DNA of 64,000 nt from Streptomyces adelaidensis (GTDB taxonomy: Bacteria > Actinomycetota > Actinomycetes > Streptomycetales > Streptomycetaceae). A model generated the notes under the pieces. It searched no databases. It was given only the letters and a program-made list of their open reading frames with translations, and had not been told where the DNA came from. The stretch is from assembly GCF_016598475.1 (NCBI RefSeq), contig NZ_JAEMUX010000024.1, forward strand, positions 42,553 to 106,552, written 5' to 3'. How positions within the stretch are numbered: the first letter of the stretch is position 1; each line of letters begins with the position of its first letter. A program made the translations under genes and the position numbers. Positions 60,800-64,000 of this stretch are shown here, piece after piece.

Positions 60800-61420
60800 A
60801 TGAGCGCTCGACCGAACCGTCCGGCGGTGCGATGGCCCGCCGCCGAATGGTGGGCGCCGCTTCTCACCGACCTCGCGGCCGTCCAGCGCGGGAGCGCGGC
60901 GCTCGGCCTGGTCGTACGCCGGGTGTCGCTGACGGGGGCGACGCCGTGCGTGGAGGTGGGGTGGCCGGACGGGGCCTCCGCCACGCTGCGGCCCGAGTCG
61001 GAGGCGGGAGCGCCGGCTCTCCTGGAAGCCCTGAGTGCGGCCGGCCCTGCGGCTCCCCCTCCCGACGGTCACGAACACACCCACTGGGCTCCCGGCGTCG
61101 ACGCGCCGCCACTGCTGAAGTACGCGTGGCTGCTGGACGAGCTGGGCGGTGCGAGCGATGCGTGGTACGCGTACGTTCCCGTGCGCGTCGAACTTCTCGA
61201 AGTCCGTACGGATGGGGTGGGGGCGGTGGACATCGGCGTCGGGCGCCCGGAGCGTGGGGATGCGGTGCGGGTGCGGGTCGCCTTGGCCGAGTACGGCGAA
61301 CCCGCGGGCCTTGGGTATGCCGTGGTGGAGCGTGCGGTGGGGGTCGAAGCGCCCGGTGCTCTGTCTGAGGAGGAGCCGATCGGCGGGCTTGCGACCTGCC
61401 TGGTGCCGCTCGTCCCTTGA
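60800..61420 (+). CDS. Conserved protein of unknown function
   Basis: This is a 206-residue soluble protein, MSARPNRPAVRWPAAEWWAPLLTDLAAVQRGSA at the start, mostly beta-strand-like with an Asp/Glu-rich end (SEEEPIGGLATCLVPLVP). ATG 60800 is preferred as GGAGGG lies 8-14 bases upstream. No membrane segment or signal peptide is present. It is convergent with the DUF397 gene 14 bases away. No family was recognised. Confidence 0.65.
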   Translation: MSARPNRPAVRWPAAEWWAPLLTDLAAVQRGSAALGLVVRRVSLTGATPCVEVGWPDGASATLRPESEAGAPALLEALSAAGPAAPPPDGHEHTHWAPGVDAPPLLKYAWLLDELGGASDAWYAYVPVRVELLEVRTDGVGAVDIGVGRPERGDAVRVRVALAEYGEPAGLGYAVVERAVGVEAPGALSEEEPIGGLATCLVPLVP

Positions 61421-61434
61421 GTCCGGCTGTCGGG

Positions 61435-61626
61435 CTAGAGGAGGTGGTCGGCCTTGCCCGCCTTGATGTCCTGGATGAGGGTGCGGAGGGCTTCGCGGGT
61501 GTCGGTGAGGTAGGTGTCTTCGCGGCCGGCGATGGCTATGTAGGCGTTGCCGGTGGGGTCGGTGCCTATGCGGAAGCAGTTGTTTCCTTCGCCGCAGAAG
61601 GGGGCTTCCCAGGTGATGTCGGGCAT
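61435..61626 (-). CDS. DUF397 small regulator partner
   Basis: This is a 63-residue DUF397 protein, related to BldB-like actinomycete proteins. The start MPDITWEAPFCGEGNNCFRIG is followed by the short strands typical of the family and the ending DIKAGKADHLL. ATG 61626 has GAGAGGA before it. It lies 16 bp after a WhiJ-like XRE gene on the same strand. DUF397 proteins are thought to pair with these regulators in antitoxin-like or developmental control. Confidence 0.87.
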   Translation of the reverse strand: MPDITWEAPFCGEGNNCFRIGTDPTGNAYIAIAGREDTYLTDTREALRTLIQDIKAGKADHLL

Positions 61627-61642
61627 GGTGATCCTCTCGGGG

Positions 61643-62503
61643 TCAGAGCTGGCGGGCGATGGAGTGGATGAGGTCGCGTGAGTCCTGCGGGCCCAGCGTG
61701 TGGGCCTGCCACCACTCCATGTGCGTCCGGTACTTGGCGAGTTGCGCCTCGGAGTGAGTGAACTCGCCACCGTGCGCGGAGTCCAGTTGCACGGTGTCGA
61801 GTTGAGGCACAGCACCGTCGGCGTAGAGGACGGCGTGCCCGGCGCCGGGGAAGGCGCCGGCCTCGACGGGGAGGACCCGTACCTCGACCTTGTCGCGCTC
61901 CGAGGACTCGCACAGGTGCAGGAGCTGCTCGCGCATGGCCCGACGCCCGCCGAACTGCATACGCAGGGCCCATTCGTGGATGTACGCGATGTAGTCCGGG
62001 GGCGGCTCGGGCTGCTCGCGGTCGAGTACCTGTTGCCGCCGAAGGCGCTGTACGACGCGGAGTTCGACCTCTGACTTGGGCAGGGACGGGAGCACGGCGG
62101 CGAAGATGGAGCGGGCGTACTCGCCGAGCTGGAGCAGTCCCGGGATGTGCACGGTCTGATAGCTCCGCAGCCGCGTGGCGAACCACTCCAACTCGGCGAC
62201 GTCCAGCAGGCCCTGGGGCAGGGAGCCCCTGTACTGCTGCCACCACCCCCGCTTGCGTACGTCGGCCATGGCGACCAGCGCATCGATGTATGCCTTGTCG
62301 GCACAGTCGTAGTTGCTGGCCAGTATCCGGATCCGTTCGGGCGAGATGGCCCGAACTCCCCCCTCCATGTTGGACACCTTCGTCCGGTCCAGACCGAGCA
62401 GTCCGGCGGCGTACTCCGTCGTCTGCCCGGTGGCCAGCCGCATCCTGCGCAGCTCGGCACCGAGGCGCTTCTGACGTTCCGTCGGCGCGGGCCTTGTCGG
62501 CAT
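61643..62503 (-). CDS. WhiJ-like XRE regulator (DUF5753)
   Basis: This is a 286-residue regulator with an XRE helix-turn-helix at about 12-65 (LGAELRRMRLATGQTTEYAAGLLGLDRTKVSNMEGG) and the C-terminal DUF5753 domain (from about residue 100, ELEWFATRLRSYQTVHIPGLLQLGEYAR). This is the architecture of WhiJ and its many Streptomyces paralogues. ATG 62503 begins MPTRPAPTERQKR. It is followed by a DUF397 gene and divergent from an ATPase-like gene, the typical WhiJ/BldB/AbaA-type cluster. Confidence 0.88.
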   Translation of the reverse strand: MPTRPAPTERQKRLGAELRRMRLATGQTTEYAAGLLGLDRTKVSNMEGGVRAISPERIRILASNYDCADKAYIDALVAMADVRKRGWWQQYRGSLPQGLLDVAELEWFATRLRSYQTVHIPGLLQLGEYARSIFAAVLPSLPKSEVELRVVQRLRRQQVLDREQPEPPPDYIAYIHEWALRMQFGGRRAMREQLLHLCESSERDKVEVRVLPVEAGAFPGAGHAVLYADGAVPQLDTVQLDSAHGGEFTHSEAQLAKYRTHMEWWQAHTLGPQDSRDLIHSIARQL

Positions 62504-62663
62504 CGGTGCCCCTTCGTGTGGTGGTCGGGAGTCAGTTTGCACTGGATGCGGGGTGCTGGTCCAACTCGATGGAGGCAATGTTCTTGATGATGTGGCACAT
62601 GTTCCCCTTCATGTCCTACAGTCGGTGACCAGTCGCTCACAGTTGGCAGCAAGGGAGTTACAC

Positions 62664-63167
62664 ATGTCCGCACAGCTCGCCGTCCTGAAATGCCCCGTCT
62701 TCGCAGACGTCCCGGAGGTCGTACCGCCGCCGCATCCCGACGACCTGGCGTACCGCTTCACCATGCCCGTCGGACCGTTGAGCCCGAGGATCGCGCGGGC
62801 GTCCACTCGTGTGGTGCTTGAGGCGTACGGGATGCGGGACATGGTGGACGCGGCGGTGCAGGTGGTCGGTGAACTCGTCGCGTGCGCCTGGCAGTTCACG
62901 CCGGATGAGGAGGCGTACGTGTCGCTGCGGTACCGGGAGGGGGAGTTGGAGATCGTCCTCTACGACGGGCATCGGCGGCACGGGCACCCGAAGCTGGTGG
63001 CGGCTTGTGATGCGCGGAGGCGGGGCGCGTTGCGGGTGTTGGGGTGTGTGGTGCGGGCGTGTCGGGGGGAGTGGGGGTTCGGGGAGGCTCGGGAGCCTGG
63101 GGGTGGGACTCGGATGTGGGTGGTTCTGCCTCGGTGGTCGGCGAGGGGGTATTCGGGGGTGGGGTAA
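62664..63167 (+). CDS. HATPase-like protein of the WhiJ/DUF397 cluster
   Basis: This is a 167-residue protein related to serine-kinase/anti-sigma-like ATPases. An N-box-like DAAVQVVGELVACAWQF, the strand EAYVSLRYREGELEIVLYD and a C-terminal region ARRRGALRVLGCVV with GGGTRMWVVLP can be read as the degenerate HATPase fold. It may bind rather than hydrolyse ATP. ATG 62664 has AAGGGAG upstream. It lies divergent from the WhiJ-like gene (160 bp), as in the abaA-type loci. Confidence 0.72.
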   Translation: MSAQLAVLKCPVFADVPEVVPPPHPDDLAYRFTMPVGPLSPRIARASTRVVLEAYGMRDMVDAAVQVVGELVACAWQFTPDEEAYVSLRYREGELEIVLYDGHRRHGHPKLVAACDARRRGALRVLGCVVRACRGEWGFGEAREPGGGTRMWVVLPRWSARGYSGVG

Positions 63168-63176
63168 GGAAGGGGG

Positions 63177-64000
63177 CTATTCGAGGGTTTCGGCGCGCGT
63201 GCGGGCTTGGGCGGCTCGGTCCGGTGTGTTGGCGCGTGTGTAGGCGTCGGCTGCCTGGAGCCAGTGGGCGCGGGCTTTGGTGGGGCGATGGGCGTGCTCG
63301 TGGTCGAGGGCCAGGTTGTGGAGGGCCTGGGCTGTCTCGTACCAGTCCTTGAACTTCCGCAAGATCTCCAGGGCCCTGCCGTGCACTTCGATCGCCTCCT
63401 GCACGCGGCCCGCCTCCCGCAGGGCGTTGCCGAGATTGATCCTCGCGGTGGCCTCGCGGTGGAGGTTCTCGGTGGCCTGGTGCAGGTCGCGGGCGCGGGT
63501 GAGGGCGTGGATCGCCTCCTCCACGCGGCCCGCCACCCGCAGGGCGACGCCGAGGTTGTTCCATGCGATGCCCTCGCCGTGGCGGTCTTCTGCATGGTGC
63601 GCGGCCTCCCGCGCGACACGGGAAACGGTGATCAAGTCGTCGAAGTATCGCCGTCAGGCCAGATACTCCGCCAGGCACTCGGCCAGCCGCACCGCCGTAA
63701 CCGCGAACCGCTCCTCCCGCGCCCACAACACCGCCGCCACCAACCCCGACCGCTCCCCGTCAAACCACGCCAACGCCTCCCCCCGATCCGCGAACCGCTC
63801 CGGCTCCGCCTCCCCCGGCAACCACCGCAACCGATCATCAGCCGCATCCGCCCACCGGAAGTAGAACCCCAGCACTCGCTTCCGCGCTGCCTCCCCCTCC
63901 TTCCGCAACCTCACATCCCCCGCCACCACACCCACCCCGAACGCCCGCACCAGGTCATGCAACCGCCAGCGCAGCACAGAAGTCGGTCCTTCGCCCTCCT
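63177..64000 (-). pseudogene. STAND/TPR regulator gene with in-frame TGA (partial)
   Basis: On the - strand the frame enters from beyond the window with the end of a STAND/NB-ARC-type NTPase (LRWRLHDLVRAFGVGVVAG) and a helical part to ...AECLAEYLA. It meets a TGA at 63654-63656 and then continues in the same frame with RRYFDDLITVSRVAREAAHHAEDRHGEGIAWNNLG and three or four TPR units to 63177. The two parts look like one protein in which a tryptophan codon (TGG) before RRYFDD became TGA. Restart at GTG/ATG codons downstream could still produce the TPR half. The 5' part lies outside the window, so its length is unknown. Confidence 0.7.

Noticed and set aside
63654..63656. TGA read as selenocysteine
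   Set aside because: Selenocysteine genes need a specific downstream stem-loop and selenium machinery, neither seen here. The expected residue is tryptophan, so a nonsense change or sequence error is simpler.

Overview
The window is chromosomal DNA of a Streptomyces. The evidence is very high G+C, GTG/TTG starts, GTGA/ATGA stop-start overlaps, the polar-growth proteins FilP and Scy, WhiJ/DUF397-type regulators, DasR-like operators in front of a chitinase, and gene order which, from memory, follows the S. coelicolor interval from the atp operon (about SCO5372) to the second pfkA (about SCO5426). No rRNA, tRNA, CRISPR array, insertion sequence, phage or replication origin was recognised.

Layout. 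(1) 1-2.7 kb: end of the F1Fo ATP synthase operon (atpG end, atpD, atpC), a strong terminator and a DUF2550 protein. (2) 2.7-6.5 kb: chiS-chiR-chiC, a two-component system upstream of a GH18 chitinase with two DasR-type operators. (3) 6.7-11.8 kb: membrane protein, cob(I)alamin adenosyltransferase, an ABC exporter divergent from its TetR regulator, a 3-hydroxybutyryl-CoA dehydrogenase and a STAS protein. (4) 12.1-17.9 kb: a membrane-anchored STAND-like P-loop protein, the mismatch endonuclease NucS, a luciferase-like oxidoreductase and small conserved proteins. (5) 18-22 kb: two tandem paralogous ABC ATPase/permease pairs. (6) 22.3-27.4 kb: the coiled-coil cytoskeletal genes filP and scy. (7) 27.6-30.4 kb: methylmalonyl-CoA epimerase, thiolase and MeaB. 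(8) 30.6-37.6 kb: MFS exporter, a PepSY protein divergent from an OmpR-type two-component system, MarR, and three tandem AIM24 genes. (9) 37.8-44.5 kb: two DUF3817 proteins bracketing a cellulose-synthase-like / copper-radical-oxidase / GH6 endoglucanase module and a MarR gene. (10) 44.6-48.2 kb: icmA, TetR, thioredoxin-TPR. (11) 48.9-51.7 kb: a DUF6230-DUF6114-secreted-protein cluster with a long structured leader. (12) 51.8-58.1 kb: overflow and glycolytic genes pyk, ackA, pta, pfkA. (13) 58.2-64 kb: accessory region with XRE regulators, a PPOX enzyme, secreted and unknown proteins, a WhiJ/DUF397/ATPase-like triad, and a STAND/TPR gene interrupted by an in-frame stop.

Three themes connect the genes. 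Coenzyme B12-dependent acyl-CoA carbon rearrangement is served by the adenosyltransferase, epimerase, MeaB and IcmA, with thiolase and hydroxybutyryl-CoA dehydrogenase nearby. Apical growth and wall-associated glycan are served by FilP, Scy and the CslA/GlxA/GH6-like module. Carbon flux around pyruvate and acetate is served by pyk, ackA, pta and pfkA. The least understood loci are the DUF6230 cluster with three inverted repeats in its 645-bp leader, the triple AIM24 operon, the STAND-like protein with an arginine in place of the Walker lysine, and the glycan module placed close to the polarity genes.

Starts were chosen from ribosome binding sites, stop-start overlaps and family knowledge. Operators, promoters and terminators are read by eye from symmetry and spacing and are predictions.
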